Positions 49,843-59,915 of a stretch of 64,000 bases of DNA are shown here, piece by piece. Source of the stretch: Phytoactinopolyspora alkaliphila (lineage in GTDB: Bacteria; Actinomycetota; Actinomycetes; Jiangellales; Jiangellaceae); the NCBI RefSeq assembly GCF_010550695.1, contig NZ_JAAGOB010000005.1, positions 121,547-185,546 on the forward strand. Direction: 5' to 3'. The stretch's first letter is position 1, and each line of letters opens with the position of its first letter. The notes under the pieces were generated by a model. That model saw only the letters and a list, made by a program, of their open reading frames with translations, was not told where the DNA came from and ran no database searches. A program made the translations under genes and the position numbers.

Positions 49843-50802
49843 ATGACAACAGCGATCGATGTGGCCGGGGTGGTCAAGACCTTCGGTCAGACACGTGCCC
49901 TGAACGGCTTAAACTTGCAGGTGGCGACAGGTGAGGTGCATGGATTCCTCGGGCCGAACGGTGCGGGCAAGTCCACCACCATCCGGGTGCTGCTCGGCCT
50001 GCTTCGAGCTGACGCGGGCCGTGCAGTCCTTCTCGGCGGCGATCCCTGGGACGACGCGGTCGAGCTGCACAAGCGGCTGGCATACGTGCCGGGCGATGTC
50101 GATCTCTGGCCGAACCTCACCGGAGGCGAAGCCATCGACCTCCTGGCTCGTCTGCGCGGCGGACTCGACGAGCGGCGCCGCAAGGATCTGATCGAGCGGT
50201 TCGACCTCGACCCCACCAAGAAGGGCCGGACATACTCCAAGGGCAATCGCCAGAAGGTGGCGATCATCGCCGCTCTCGCCTCCGACGTGGAGCTGCTCAT
50301 CATGGACGAGCCCACGGCGGGCCTGGACCCCCTCATGGAGACGGTCTTCCAGGACTTCATCGGCGAGGCGAGGAAAGAAGGCAAGACCGTCCTCCTGTCC
50401 AGCCACATCCTTGCGCAGGTGGAGAAGCTCTGCGACAAGATCAGCATCATCCGGCGAGGTGAGGTCGTCCAGAGCGGCACACTGGCGGAGATGCGAGCGC
50501 TAACCCGGACCACGGTCGAGGCCGAGACGAGCACCGATGCCACTGGCCTGGGGGAACTGCCCGGTGTGCACGGGCTGGAGCAGCTGGATGGCCGGGTGCG
50601 TTTCGCCGTGGACGGCGAGCACCTCGACGTGGCCGTGCGCAAGCTCGGCGAACTCGGTGTGCGCAGCCTCCAGGCACACCCGCCGACACTCGAGGAGCTC
50701 ATGCTTCGCCACTACGGTGACGAACTCAAGGAGAACGGAAGTGAGACCGGTGCACAGGCTGCCGACCGTGCCGGCGCGCAGGACTCGGGGGTCTCCCGAT
50801 GA
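49843..50802 (+). CDS. ABC exporter ATP-binding protein (DrrA-type)
   Basis: The 319-residue ATPase has Walker [21 protein letters not shown], Walker [17 protein letters not shown], and a signature written as [15 protein letters not shown] rather than LSGGQ, as in tetronasin-type exporters. The H-loop follows in [15 protein letters not shown]-terminal regulatory section follows. ATG 49843 follows a -10 by seven bases, so the mRNA is probably leaderless. It overlaps the permease start by 4 bp. Exports an unknown hydrophobic compound; GbsR/MarR controls it. Confidence 0.93.
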   Translation: MTTAIDVAGVVKTFGQTRALNGLNLQVATGEVHGFLGPNGAGKSTTIRVLLGLLRADAGRAVLLGGDPWDDAVELHKRLAYVPGDVDLWPNLTGGEAIDLLARLRGGLDERRRKDLIERFDLDPTKKGRTYSKGNRQKVAIIAALASDVELLIMDEPTAGLDPLMETVFQDFIGEARKEGKTVLLSSHILAQVEKLCDKISIIRRGEVVQSGTLAEMRALTRTTVEAETSTDATGLGELPGVHGLEQLDGRVRFAVDGEHLDVAVRKLGELGVRSLQAHPPTLEELMLRHYGDELKENGSETGAQAADRAGAQDSGVSR

Positions 50803-52454
50803 CCACAGCCACAGCAGCACCGGCGGCGCCGGAGGTGAGCTCGGGCCGCGGCAAGACCCTCGCCGGCACCGGCACCATGGTCCGGTTCATGCTGCGTCGC
50901 GACCGGATCCGGATCCCGGTGTGGATCGCTGCCCTGGGGATCAGCTCGATCTCGACCTTGAGCAGCTTCGAGACGACGTATCCGACGGCGGCTGACCGGG
51001 AGTCGGCGGCCGAGATGCTCGAGCTCCCGGCCATGGTGGCCATGGTGGGGAGGAACTACGCACCAGATAACTACACGTTCGGCGCCATGGTCGGCCACCA
51101 GATGTTCATCATGGTGGCTGCGGTCTTCGCGCTGATGAGCGTCTTGCTCTTCGTCCGGCACACCCGCGCGGAAGAAGAGGCCGGCCGGAGTGAGCTGATC
51201 CGCTCCAGCGTCCTCGGCCGCCACGCCCAGATGACAGCGGCGATCATCGTCGTCGTCGGGACAAACCTGCTCGCCGGCCTGTTCACGGCCGTGGGCCTGG
51301 GGAGTTCCGAACTCGAAGGCGTGACGATGGAGAGTGCGTTCCTGTACGGGACGAGCCTGGCGCTTGTGGGCAGCACCTTCGTCGGCATCGCGGCGGTGAC
51401 CGCACAGATCACCGAGTACGGGCGAGGTGCCTCCGGAATGGCGCTCGCCGCCTTGGGCCTGGCGTACGTCGTGCGTGCGGTGGGCGACGTCGCCGACAAC
51501 GGCCTGTCCTGGCTTTCCCCGTTGTATTGGGGGTTCACCACCAGATCGTTCTCCGAAGGTCAACGGTGGTGGCCGCTGCTCCTGCTCGTCGGGCTTACGG
51601 TGGTGCTCATCGCGCTGGCCGTGAACCTGAGCACGCGGCGCGACGTGGGTGCGGGCCTCCGCCCTTCACGCCTGGGCTCCCCGACAGCGTCCCATGCCCT
51701 CAGCACGCCGCTGGGACTGGCCGTCCGGCTGCAGCGGGGCAGCATCATCGGCTGGGGTGTGGCGATGATCGTCTTCGGTATCGCCTACGGATCGGTGCTC
51801 GACGGCGCCGAGGAGATGTTCGCCCAGATCTCGGCGCTGGAGGACATGATTCCGGACATCGAGGGTGCGGGCCTGGTCGAGTCGTGGGTGTCGAACCTCA
51901 TGAGCTTCCTCGCCATGATCGTCTCCATCTTCGCGATACTCGCGGTGCTGCGACTGCGCACCGAGGAGGTCGGTCGCCGGGCCGAACCGGTGCTCTCAAC
52001 GGCCGTCTCGCGGCAGCAGTGGGTCGGCAGCCACCTCACGGTCGCCTTCGGCGGCAGCGCGGTGGTGATGCTTCTGGCCGGGGCGAGCTTCGGTCTCTCC
52101 GGTGCCATCGTCACGGAGGACGGTGGGTTGTTCGGCCGGATTCTCGGCGCCACGGCAGCTCAGATCCCGGCCGTCTGGGTAGCCGCCGGCCTGGCCGTCG
52201 CGCTGTTCGGCCTGATCCCGCGGTTCATCAATGTCGCCTGGATCATCCCGGTGTATGGCGTTGTCGTGGTCTACATGGGCGGACTGTTCGGGCTCGACCC
52301 GTGGACACGCAACCTCTCCCCGTCAGGCCACGTGCCCGAGCTGCCCGCGGCAGACTTCGAGGCGCTGCCCCTGGCGATACTCCTCGTCATCGCCGCAGCC
52401 TTGACGTGGTTGGGGCTCGCCGGATTCAAGCGACGTGATCTTACGACGACGTGA
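50799..52454 (+). CDS. ABC exporter permease (ABC-2 type, 12-span)
   Basis: The 551-residue protein has about twelve membrane spans in two halves, each opening with a basic segment ([17 protein letters not shown] and [17 protein letters not shown]). A motif [20 protein letters not shown] after the second span is seen in tetronasin-resistance type permeases, and a matching [18 protein letters not shown] occurs in the second half, indicating internal duplication. It pairs with the preceding ATPase to export a small hydrophobic molecule. ATG 50799 overlaps the ATPase stop. Confidence 0.9.
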   Translation: MTTATAAPAAPEVSSGRGKTLAGTGTMVRFMLRRDRIRIPVWIAALGISSISTLSSFETTYPTAADRESAAEMLELPAMVAMVGRNYAPDNYTFGAMVGHQMFIMVAAVFALMSVLLFVRHTRAEEEAGRSELIRSSVLGRHAQMTAAIIVVVGTNLLAGLFTAVGLGSSELEGVTMESAFLYGTSLALVGSTFVGIAAVTAQITEYGRGASGMALAALGLAYVVRAVGDVADNGLSWLSPLYWGFTTRSFSEGQRWWPLLLLVGLTVVLIALAVNLSTRRDVGAGLRPSRLGSPTASHALSTPLGLAVRLQRGSIIGWGVAMIVFGIAYGSVLDGAEEMFAQISALEDMIPDIEGAGLVESWVSNLMSFLAMIVSIFAILAVLRLRTEEVGRRAEPVLSTAVSRQQWVGSHLTVAFGGSAVVMLLAGASFGLSGAIVTEDGGLFGRILGATAAQIPAVWVAAGLAVALFGLIPRFINVAWIIPVYGVVVVYMGGLFGLDPWTRNLSPSGHVPELPAADFEALPLAILLVIAAALTWLGLAGFKRRDLTTT

Positions 52455-52492
52455 ACGGGCATATCGACAGCTTGTAGGGGAAGATAGGCGGC

Positions 52493-53329
52493 GTGACTGT
52501 TACAGAAGAGAGCCCCGGCCCGGTGCTGGAGGAGGTTTCTCCGGCACCGGGTCGCCCGCCATCCTCGGCATGGAGGCGCGTGCTCAGCCACGTCCGAACG
52601 CCGCGTCGGCCAGCTCTGATCGCGGAGTTGCTTCTGGTCGGTGTCACGTACATCGTGTATTCGCTCATTCGCAATTCCGTGCCGGAGCAGGCCGGAGAGG
52701 CGATGCGGCGCGGCCTGGAGCTGTGGCGCTTTCAGCAGGGCATCAACGTCGATGCCGAGCTCTGGATCAACCACACCGTCAACGGCGTCCAGTGGCTCGT
52801 CGTCCCGATGAACTATTTCTATGCGGTCATGCACTTCCTCGTCACCGGTGCCGTCCTGGTGTGGCTCTACTGGCGGCACCCGGGGCGGTACAGCCCGGCG
52901 CGGACTGTTCTGGCCATCACGACGGTGCTGGCCCTGATCGGCTACTACCTCTTCCCGCTGGCACCGCCCCGGCTCCTTCCCGGTGAGGGCTTCGTCGACA
53001 CCCTTCGGGTCCACGAGACGTGGGGCTCATTGACCTCCGGTGACCTGCAGGCACTGTCCAATCAGTATGCGGCGATGCCGTCCATGCACGCCGGCTGGTC
53101 GCTGTGGTGCGGCATCTTCATCGTGATCTTCGCGCGACGACGCTGGATCCAGACGCTGGGGGTGTTGTACCCGCTGGCCACGCTCGTGGTCATCATGGCC
53201 ACGGCCAACCACTTCGTCCTGGATGCCGTGGGCGGATGGGCCACGCTCGGTATCGGCTTCCTCCTGCAGCGGCTCCTTCACGGCAGGCTGCCCCACGGCT
53301 TCGCCCGTGAGGTGCCCGCACTTACGTAG
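52493..53329 (+). CDS. PAP2-family membrane phosphatase/transferase
   Basis: The 278-residue protein has about six membrane spans. The PAP2 catalytic motifs are visible as YLFPLAPPRLLPGEGFVD, AAMPSMHAGWSLWC, and TANHFVLDAVGGWATL (the last His and Asp form the phosphatase centre). It resembles the inositol-phosphorylceramide-synthase-like PAP2_3 group. It may move or remove phosphate head groups of lipids. GTG 52493 starts about 40 bp after the permease gene, and the ArsA-like gene follows 10 bp after its stop. Confidence 0.86.
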   Translation: MTVTEESPGPVLEEVSPAPGRPPSSAWRRVLSHVRTPRRPALIAELLLVGVTYIVYSLIRNSVPEQAGEAMRRGLELWRFQQGINVDAELWINHTVNGVQWLVVPMNYFYAVMHFLVTGAVLVWLYWRHPGRYSPARTVLAITTVLALIGYYLFPLAPPRLLPGEGFVDTLRVHETWGSLTSGDLQALSNQYAAMPSMHAGWSLWCGIFIVIFARRRWIQTLGVLYPLATLVVIMATANHFVLDAVGGWATLGIGFLLQRLLHGRLPHGFAREVPALT

Positions 53330-53339
53330 GCTTTCGGGT

Positions 53340-54320
53340 ATGGGCGACTGGGAAGGCGTGCGGCTGCACGTGGTCACCGGCAAGGGCGGAACCGGCAAGA
53401 CCACGGTGGCCTCGGCGCTGGCGCTGGCGCTGGCCGGCGGAGGACGCAAAGTCTTGCTGGCCGAGGTCGAGGAACGTCAGGGCCTGGCCCAGCTGTTCGA
53501 CGTGGCGCCGCTGACGTATGCGGAGCGGCGAATCGCTCCCGCAAGCGGGGGCGGCGAGGTCTACGGACTGGCTATCGACGCTCGTGAGGCGATGTACGAG
53601 TACCTGGCCATGTTCTACCGGCTGGGACGGGCCGGCCGAGCCCTGGACCGGGTGGGCTTCGTCGACTTCGCCACCACCATCGCGCCCGGGCTGCGGGACG
53701 TGCTGCTGACCGGGAAGACGTATGAGGCCGCACGCCGCAAGGACGCACGCGGCGAGCTCGTCTACGACGCCGTGGTGCTGGATGCTCCGCCCACGGGCCG
53801 CATCACCCGCTTCCTGGACGTCAACACGTCGGTTTCATCGCTCGCGAGGGTGGGGCCGATCCACCGCCAGGCCAACTCGATCACCACGCTGGTGCACAGC
53901 CCGTTGACCGCGGTGCACGTGGTGGCGCTACTCGAGGAGATGCCCGTGCAAGAGACCGTGGACGCCGTGGCCGAGCTGCGCGCGGCCAAGATCCCGCTGG
54001 GTGCCGTGATCGTGAACCAGGTTCGGGAGGCGCACCTGGCGGGTCGCGAGCGAACCGCGGCACGGAGCGGCAAGCTGGACCGGGACATGATCGCCGAGGG
54101 TCTCAAGGCAGCGGCGTTGCCCTTCTCCAACGTGCTCGTCGACCAGCTGTGCACCGAAGCGGCCGGACATGCTCGCCGGCTCGAGTCCGAGCGGAGGGCA
54201 CGGCAGGAACTGGCCGCCCTTGACCGGCCCATGTACACGCTGCCGCGCGTACCCGGCGGAATAGATCCCACGGCCGTATACGAGTTCGCGGAGACGTTGA
54301 CCGAGCAGGGCGCTTCGTGA
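53340..54320 (+). CDS. ArsA/Get3-like ATPase, first of a pair
   Basis: The 326-residue protein has a deviant Walker A, HVVTGKGGTGKTTVASALA, and later VLDAPPTGRITRFLDV, the switch II-like site of the ArsA/GET3 family. No arsenite-binding Cys triad is visible. Together with the next gene it matches the mycobacterial pair Rv3679-Rv3680. Its role there is not settled; it may bind membrane proteins or help survive toxic metabolites. ATG 53340 is used; the frame extends upstream over the PAP2 gene. Its stop overlaps the second ATPase start by 4 bp. Confidence 0.9.
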   Translation: MGDWEGVRLHVVTGKGGTGKTTVASALALALAGGGRKVLLAEVEERQGLAQLFDVAPLTYAERRIAPASGGGEVYGLAIDAREAMYEYLAMFYRLGRAGRALDRVGFVDFATTIAPGLRDVLLTGKTYEAARRKDARGELVYDAVVLDAPPTGRITRFLDVNTSVSSLARVGPIHRQANSITTLVHSPLTAVHVVALLEEMPVQETVDAVAELRAAKIPLGAVIVNQVREAHLAGRERTAARSGKLDRDMIAEGLKAAALPFSNVLVDQLCTEAAGHARRLESERRARQELAALDRPMYTLPRVPGGIDPTAVYEFAETLTEQGAS

Positions 54321-55468
54321 CCGCACATCATCCCCCGCGGCGGCGGGCGCGCCTCGACGTCGACCGGCTTCTCGACGACCCGCGCACCCATGTGATCGTC
54401 TGCTGTGGCTCAGGTGGGGTGGGAAAGACGACGACGGCGGCCGCTATGGCTCTCAGGGCCGCTGAGCGCGGCCGCAAGGCCGTAGTGCTGACGATCGATC
54501 CGGCCCGCCGGCTGGCACAGTCGATGGGCCTCGCCGAGCTCGACAACACGCCGCGTCCGGTGCGTGGCGTCGACTCCTCCCAGGGTGGCGGGCTCGACGC
54601 CATGATGCTCGACATGAAGCGGACGTTCGACGAGGTGGTGGAGGCACACACCACGCCGGACCGGGCCAGGCAGATCCTGGCCAACCCGTTCTATCAGGCG
54701 CTCTCCTCCTCGTTCGCCGGAACGCAGGAGTACATGGCCATGGAGAAGCTCGGCCAGTTGCGGCAGCGCGGACAGTGGGACCTCATCGTCGTCGACACAC
54801 CGCCCTCCAGATCGGCGCTCGACTTCCTCGACGCCCCGGAACGGCTGGGCTCATTCCTCGACGGCCGGCTCATCCGGCTTCTCGGCGGGCCGGCCAGAGC
54901 CGGTGGCAAGGCTTACCGGAAGGTCTTCCAGGCCGGCTTCAACGTCGTAACGGGCACACTCACGAAGGTGCTCGGCGGTGACCTCCTGCGCGACGTCCAG
55001 ACCTTCGTCAACGCACTGGACACGATGTTCGGGGGGTTCCGGGAACGCGCCGACCAGACATACGCCCTGCTGAAGCGACCCGAGACGGCGTTCGTGGTCG
55101 TGGCGGTACCGGAACAGGACGCGCTACGGGAGGCGTCGTACTTCGTCGACAGGCTGTCGGAGGACGCGATGCCGCTGGCGGGACTGGTGCTGAACCGGGT
55201 GCACCACGCCAGCGGCGGCATCAGTGAGGAGCAGGCCATCGCCGGAGCGGAACGGCTGGAGGAGGCCGGAGAACACCACCTCACCGCCTCCTTGCTCCGG
55301 CTGCACGCTGAACGGCTGGAGTCCGCGGCGCGGGACCAGCGCAGCGGGGATCGCTTCGTGGCGGCCCACCCGGAGGTGCCGGTGACGCATGCCGCCGCCC
55401 TGGCCGATGATGTTCACGACCTCGCCGGCCTGCGTCAGATCGGCGATCTGATGGCGACACCGACCTGA
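54317..55468 (+). CDS. ArsA/Get3-like ATPase, second of a pair
   Basis: The 383-residue protein has Walker A VIVCCGSGGVGKTTTAAAMA, then TIDPARRLAQSMGL and WDLIVVDTPPSRSALDFLDA as the family sites. A longer helical region after GSFLDGRLIRLLGG and a C-terminal substrate-binding part differ from the first copy, so the two may form a heterodimer. GTG 54317 overlaps the first gene by 4 bp. In mycobacteria the same pair lies beside whiB4 and ponA2, as here. Confidence 0.9.
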   Translation: MTAHHPPRRRARLDVDRLLDDPRTHVIVCCGSGGVGKTTTAAAMALRAAERGRKAVVLTIDPARRLAQSMGLAELDNTPRPVRGVDSSQGGGLDAMMLDMKRTFDEVVEAHTTPDRARQILANPFYQALSSSFAGTQEYMAMEKLGQLRQRGQWDLIVVDTPPSRSALDFLDAPERLGSFLDGRLIRLLGGPARAGGKAYRKVFQAGFNVVTGTLTKVLGGDLLRDVQTFVNALDTMFGGFRERADQTYALLKRPETAFVVVAVPEQDALREASYFVDRLSEDAMPLAGLVLNRVHHASGGISEEQAIAGAERLEEAGEHHLTASLLRLHAERLESAARDQRSGDRFVAAHPEVPVTHAAALADDVHDLAGLRQIGDLMATPT

Positions 55469-55538
55469 GGAGCCGACATCATGCTGCAACTGATCGACCT
55501 TGTCAGACCTCGTATTTCCCACACGGGCCGCTAGGACT

Positions 55539-56015
55539 ATGAGACCCGGATGGCGCACGGTGGCGGCACTCAGCGTTCTGAGCGCCGCCACGCTGTGTGC
55601 CTGCAGCTTGACAGAATCCGCGCTCGACGAGGCGACATCGAGCGCACGGTGGTCAGCGTCGAGTCTCCAGGCGAATCTGTCCGACGTTGCGCCACGCGGG
55701 CACGCGGAGATCAAGGACCACATAGAACGCCACAACCGCGCAGATCAGTCAATCCGGTACGGCGACTATCTGGAGATCAATCCGAAAACCGGCGCCGTCG
55801 ATGCCGTGGTCCCTTCCCGCACCCAAACCGGCGGCGGGTTGTTCGCAGAAGACGAGACTGTCGTGCTCTGCGTCACATTCCTCATCAACCTGGCCGCAGG
55901 TGAGGTTTCGATTGTCGACACCGCATGCCCAGATGAAATACGCGACCCCGGCTACGATAATCCTGGCGAGTACGATGTCGGCAGTGCTACTGAAGTGACC
56001 CTCGAGGACGAATGA
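55539..56015 (+). CDS. lipoprotein of unknown function
   Basis: The 158-residue protein has a signal peptide with a lipobox: VAALSVLSAATLCACSLTES, LCAC being the lipidation site. The mature part is acidic and has two Cys (VVLCVTFLINLA and VDTACPDEI). No known domain is recognised. ATG 55539 follows AGGA closely. It is convergent with the PBP gene, 45 bp away. Possibly it partners the PBP at the cell surface, but nothing proves it. Confidence 0.62.
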   Translation: MRPGWRTVAALSVLSAATLCACSLTESALDEATSSARWSASSLQANLSDVAPRGHAEIKDHIERHNRADQSIRYGDYLEINPKTGAVDAVVPSRTQTGGGLFAEDETVVLCVTFLINLAAGEVSIVDTACPDEIRDPGYDNPGEYDVGSATEVTLEDE

Positions 56016-56060
56016 TCGGACGGCCACGGCCTCGGCAGTGTCGGTTGATCAGCTAGTGCG

Positions 56061-58523
56061 TCAGTCCCAGCCGCCGTTGTCGTCATCGTCATCGTCGTCG
56101 TTGTTCCCGTTGTTTCCGTTGTCCCCGCCGTTGTTGTCGTTAGGCAGCCGTGGCTCCCGATCCTCCGGGATCCGGAACCTGTTGTCGTCGTCATCATCGT
56201 CGTCGTCATCGTTCTGGCCAGGCGGGACGCCGTTGCTGACGGATAGGCGGATGGTGGTTCCGGACGGGGCCTGCGAGCCTGCACCAGGGTTAGTGCGGAC
56301 GACGCGGCCCTCCGGTAAGTCCGATTGGATCCGCTCCGCCACGGTCGCCGAAAAACCCTCGTCCTGCAGGGTGCTGATCGCTTGGTCGGAACTCATTCCC
56401 CGCACGTCGGGAACGGTGAGCGAGATGCCCTGGATGACGCTGCCGTCGGGCTTCTTGAAGTCCTTCTTCGGCTCGTCGTCGAGGACGTCGTCCATGAACT
56501 GCTTCCACACCGGGCCGGGCAGGCAGCCACCACAGGCGTTGGCGACGACTTCGCCGTTGAAGCTCATGCCGTGGAGGCTTCGGAGCTGCCCGCCGTTGTC
56601 GGGGTCGCCGTCGACGTCGGCCACGGACACTGCGGTGGCCAGCTGAGGCGTGTATCCGACGAACCAGACGGCGATGGCGTCATTGGTGGTGCCGGTCTTG
56701 CCTGCCGCGCGGCGGCCGTCGTCGAGCTGCATCCGGCCACCGGTGCCGCCAGAGTTGTGGATGACACCTTCAAGCACGGAGTTGATTGCGTCGGCCACCG
56801 GCTTCTCCAGGACCCGTTCGCAGTTTGGTTCGGTGCGGTCGACCAGAACGTCGCCGTTCTTGTCCTTGACCCTCAGCACCGCCGTCGGCTCACAGTGCCG
56901 GCCCCGGTTGGCGAAGGTCCCGTATGCCTGGGCCATGCCGAGCGGCGAGGTTTCGTTGGTCCCGAGGACCATCGCGGGCATCACTTCGTAGTCTTTGCCG
57001 TCCGCTCGCCCCGCCCCCATCGCCTCGGCCAGCATGGCAGGCTCACACAGACCCGTTTGCACGGCGAGCTGAGCATAGTAGGTGTTGACGGAACCCTCCG
57101 TGGCCTCCGGCAGGTTGATGTTTCCGCGGGGGCCGTCGTAGTTCTTCGGTTCCCAGGGGGCCGAGACCGGGTACGGGCCGTCACAGTCCCGGAACTGGTT
57201 CTGCGGGATGCTGATCTGCGCTGGTGAGCTGAACCTGGTGTTCAGGCTGATGCCCTGGTTGATGGCCGCAGCCAGGAACCACGCCTTGGCGGCTGAGCCG
57301 GGCTGCATACCCACGCTGCCGCCCATGTTCCTGTTGACGGCGTAGTTGATGTTGCTGACGCCTTCGCCTTCGACGCCGTACTTGCGCGAGTTGGCGAGTG
57401 CCTTGATGTGCCCGGTCTCGGGCTCCACCGAGGCCAGGGAGCCGACGGCCGTGTCGGTGGGCGCCACCCTCTCCGAGACCGCCTTGTCGGCCGCCTTCTG
57501 GACGTCGCGGTCGAGCGTGGTCTCGATGGTCAGCCCGCCGTTGTACAGCGCGTGCTCGCGCTCCTCGGGTGTGTCGCCGAGCTCCTCCATCTGGCGGATC
57601 TCGTTGACCACGTAGTCGCAGAAAAACCCGGCGGAGGAGTCGACGCAGCCGTTGGAGATACTGGTGGGATCCAGGTTCAGGTCCGTCTGCCGCGCCTCGG
57701 CAGCATCAGCCTCGCTGATCTTCCCCGTTTCGGCCATCCGGCCCAGCACCACGTTGCGGCGCCCCAGTGCGGCCTCCGGGTTGCGGTTGGGATCGTACTG
57801 GTTCGGGCTCTGCACGATTCCGGCCAGCATGGCGGCCTGCGTGACCGTCAGCTTCTCCGCACTGGTGGAGAAGTAGGTGCGGGCCGCGGCCTCGACCCCG
57901 TACGCCCGGGAGCCGAAGTAGGCGATGTTGAGATAGCGCTCGAGGATCTCCTCCTTGGAGTACTCCTGCTCCACACTGATGGCCATCCGGAGCTCGTCGA
58001 GCTTGCGCTTGTAACCGTCGATGCCCTCGCTGGCCAGTACGCTGGCGCGCTCCTCGGAGGACTCCGCCTGGGAGAGTCGCACCTGCTTGACGTACTGCTG
58101 GGTGAGCGTGGAGCCACCGCCCTGGGTCTCACCGGCCTCGACGTTGCGGGCCAGGGCTCGCAGTGTGCCCTGGAAGTCGATGGGCCCGCGCTCGAAGAAG
58201 CGGTCGTCTTCGATGGCGAGGATGGCGTCGACCATGTTCTCGGAGATCTTGTCCAGCTCGACGTAGTGACGGTTCTCGTCGAAGAACCGCGCCAGGATCT
58301 TGCCGTCGGCATCCCGGATGCGCGACGTCTCGGACAGCTCGCCGGGTTCGAAGTCGAGCTCCATCTCCCGGAACCAGTCAGAGCTCTCCCGTGCGCCAAG
58401 GCCCAGCGCGCCCACCACCGGCAACGCGAGGCCGGCCATGAGGATGCCGCACAGGGCACTGACACCGATGACAAGGAAGATTCTGCGGATGTTGGACACC
58501 ACGGCAGCTGGACTGAACCCCAT
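56061..58523 (-). CDS. class A penicillin-binding protein (PonA2-like) with PASTA domain and poly-Asp tail
   Basis: The 820-residue protein has an N-terminal membrane anchor (FLVIGVSALCGILMAGLALP) and a GT51 glycosyltransferase domain (AILAIEDDRFFERGPIDFQG, then GGGSTLTQQYVKQ). The transpeptidase domain has SxxK in PGSAAKAWFLAAA, SxN in GSVNTYYAQ and KTG in RAAGKTGTTNDA. One PASTA domain (VPDVRGMSSDQAISTLQDEG) follows. The C-terminal 60 residues are Asp/Asn-rich, with runs of nine and seven Asp. It builds peptidoglycan at the membrane surface. ATG 58523 gives MGFSPAAV. It is divergent from whiB, as in mycobacterial ponA2-whiB4. Confidence 0.94.
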   Translation of the reverse strand: MGFSPAAVVSNIRRIFLVIGVSALCGILMAGLALPVVGALGLGARESSDWFREMELDFEPGELSETSRIRDADGKILARFFDENRHYVELDKISENMVDAILAIEDDRFFERGPIDFQGTLRALARNVEAGETQGGGSTLTQQYVKQVRLSQAESSEERASVLASEGIDGYKRKLDELRMAISVEQEYSKEEILERYLNIAYFGSRAYGVEAAARTYFSTSAEKLTVTQAAMLAGIVQSPNQYDPNRNPEAALGRRNVVLGRMAETGKISEADAAEARQTDLNLDPTSISNGCVDSSAGFFCDYVVNEIRQMEELGDTPEEREHALYNGGLTIETTLDRDVQKAADKAVSERVAPTDTAVGSLASVEPETGHIKALANSRKYGVEGEGVSNINYAVNRNMGGSVGMQPGSAAKAWFLAAAINQGISLNTRFSSPAQISIPQNQFRDCDGPYPVSAPWEPKNYDGPRGNINLPEATEGSVNTYYAQLAVQTGLCEPAMLAEAMGAGRADGKDYEVMPAMVLGTNETSPLGMAQAYGTFANRGRHCEPTAVLRVKDKNGDVLVDRTEPNCERVLEKPVADAINSVLEGVIHNSGGTGGRMQLDDGRRAAGKTGTTNDAIAVWFVGYTPQLATAVSVADVDGDPDNGGQLRSLHGMSFNGEVVANACGGCLPGPVWKQFMDDVLDDEPKKDFKKPDGSVIQGISLTVPDVRGMSSDQAISTLQDEGFSATVAERIQSDLPEGRVVRTNPGAGSQAPSGTTIRLSVSNGVPPGQNDDDDDDDDDNRFRIPEDREPRLPNDNNGGDNGNNGNNDDDDDDDNGGWD

Positions 58524-58739
58524 GTCAGAAAGAGTAGTCGTTGATCGTGCTATCACAAACCGCGCCCGGGCGCGCACTCGATATCACACCGGGGGGCTAT
58601 CGCGCAATGGTCCAACCGAATGACCGCAATCGGTGCGATCAGGGTCTAGCCGTGACTATGATCTTTGCATAGGGTCATACCTAGCAAGTAAAGGTGGCGA
58701 GTGGTTGGGCACTTGCCCAGATCACGGGGGTGGTTCTGG

Positions 58740-59033
58740 ATGACACTGGTGAAGGATTGGATGAGCGAGGCGGCGTGCCGAAGCACGGAGCCGGACGAGC
58801 TCTTCGTTCCAGGGGCCGCGCAGAACAGGGCGAAGGCGGTGTGCTTCGGATGCCCGGTGCGCACCGAGTGTCTCGCTGACGCGCTCGACAACCGGACGGA
58901 GTTCGGTATCTGGGGCGGCATGACGGAGCGAGAGCGGCGGGCGTTGCTGCGTCGTCGTCCCAACATCGACTCGTGGCGAGCGCTTCTCGACGAAGCGCGT
59001 AACCGCTACGAAGACATGAGCGTCGCCGGCTGA
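58740..59033 (+). CDS. WhiB-family iron-sulfur regulator (WhiB4-like)
   Basis: The 97-residue protein has the four conserved Cys of WhiB proteins: one in SEAACRSTEPDELF and three in AVCFGCPVRTECLADAL. The G[I/V]WGG turn (FGIWGGMTERERRALLRR) follows. These Cys bind a 4Fe-4S cluster sensitive to O2 or NO. Its position divergent to the PBP gene, beside the ArsA-like pair, matches whiB4. ATG 58740 is chosen because MTLVKDWMSEAACR is family-like; an upstream start at 58701 is less likely. It probably regulates redox or cell-wall genes. Confidence 0.9.
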   Translation: MTLVKDWMSEAACRSTEPDELFVPGAAQNRAKAVCFGCPVRTECLADALDNRTEFGIWGGMTERERRALLRRRPNIDSWRALLDEARNRYEDMSVAG

Positions 59034-59099
59034 GCGTAGTGAGTCCCCGCTCCCGGCGAGGGAGCGGGACCACTCAGCTGAATCGGCGCGCGTTTTGGA

Positions 59100-59798
59100 T
59101 CATCGCCGTCGTCCCGGGCGGGTGTCGCCAGGCTCACCGTGGCGGGCGTCCGCGTCGGCGTCGCTCAGCCGGGCATCCGGTTCCCTCGGGCGAGCGTCCG
59201 TTTCCGTCGCGCGTGCGTCCGCTCCACGATGCCGCGGGTCGGCGTCGTCGCCGCGCGGCCTGTGGTCGCGCTCGTCGGAGTGGGCCTCGTGCCGGCCGTG
59301 CCGATGCTCATCGATCGCAGCCGTCTCGGTGACGGCCACCGTCGGGCTTGCCATCCCGCCCCCGATCAGGCCTCCGACACCTGCAGCGATCAAACCGATC
59401 AACAGCGAGAGGAACGTCGCCCACAGGGTTCCCGCTCCGAGCTCAGGCAGCGGCGTGGTGAACGTGTCGAACAACCGCAGCGACTGGGGGATCGAGAACG
59501 CGGTCGCGACGACGAGAATCAGCCCCCAGACGAGCACGCCGTGCATCAGGCCGGTTCCCGCGCCGGGTGTGCCGGAAAGACCGCCGGCGATGATCCCGGC
59601 TACAAGCAGCGCGACCACCGCGGTTGCGAACGCGAACCAGTGCAGGTTGTCCGCTATGGCGTCGACGTTCCCGCCCTCGCCCCACGCGACCCAGAGAGAT
59701 GACAGCAGAATCATCAGCGCGAACCCGATGACGGCTCCCGCCAGGACCGCACTCCAGCGTACGAGGCTAGGTCCGATCAAGGGCTCTCTGATTGCCAT
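59100..59798 (-). CDS. four-span membrane protein with charged C-terminal tail
   Basis: The 232-residue protein has four hydrophobic spans: AVLAGAVIGFALMILLSSLW, FAFATAVVALLVAGIIAGG, GVLVWGLILVVATAFSI and FLSLLIGLIAAGVGGLIGGG. A highly charged tail (from ETAAIDEHRHGRHEAHSD to the end, rich in Arg, Asp and His) follows. I do not recognise a family. ATG 59798 follows AAGGAG; the longer frame from 59855 is less likely. It lies convergent to whiB with a 66-bp gap and divergent from the small LexA-box gene. Confidence 0.65.
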   Translation of the reverse strand: MAIREPLIGPSLVRWSAVLAGAVIGFALMILLSSLWVAWGEGGNVDAIADNLHWFAFATAVVALLVAGIIAGGLSGTPGAGTGLMHGVLVWGLILVVATAFSIPQSLRLFDTFTTPLPELGAGTLWATFLSLLIGLIAAGVGGLIGGGMASPTVAVTETAAIDEHRHGRHEAHSDERDHRPRGDDADPRHRGADARATETDARPREPDARLSDADADARHGEPGDTRPGRRR

Positions 59799-59915
59799 GT
59801 CGATCACGCTCCTTCGAAGTTCGCCAGAGCTGATGGAGGCGCAATACCCGTCCAAAATACGAACAAACGGGGACGTTACGGGATCTTAATTGGCTGTCAC
59901 GACTGGCGATCATGC

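Noticed and set aside
56038-56646. Plus-strand Ser-rich ORF opposite the PBP tail
   Set aside because: It is the antisense of the poly-Asp codons and the PASTA domain; no start signal or domain.
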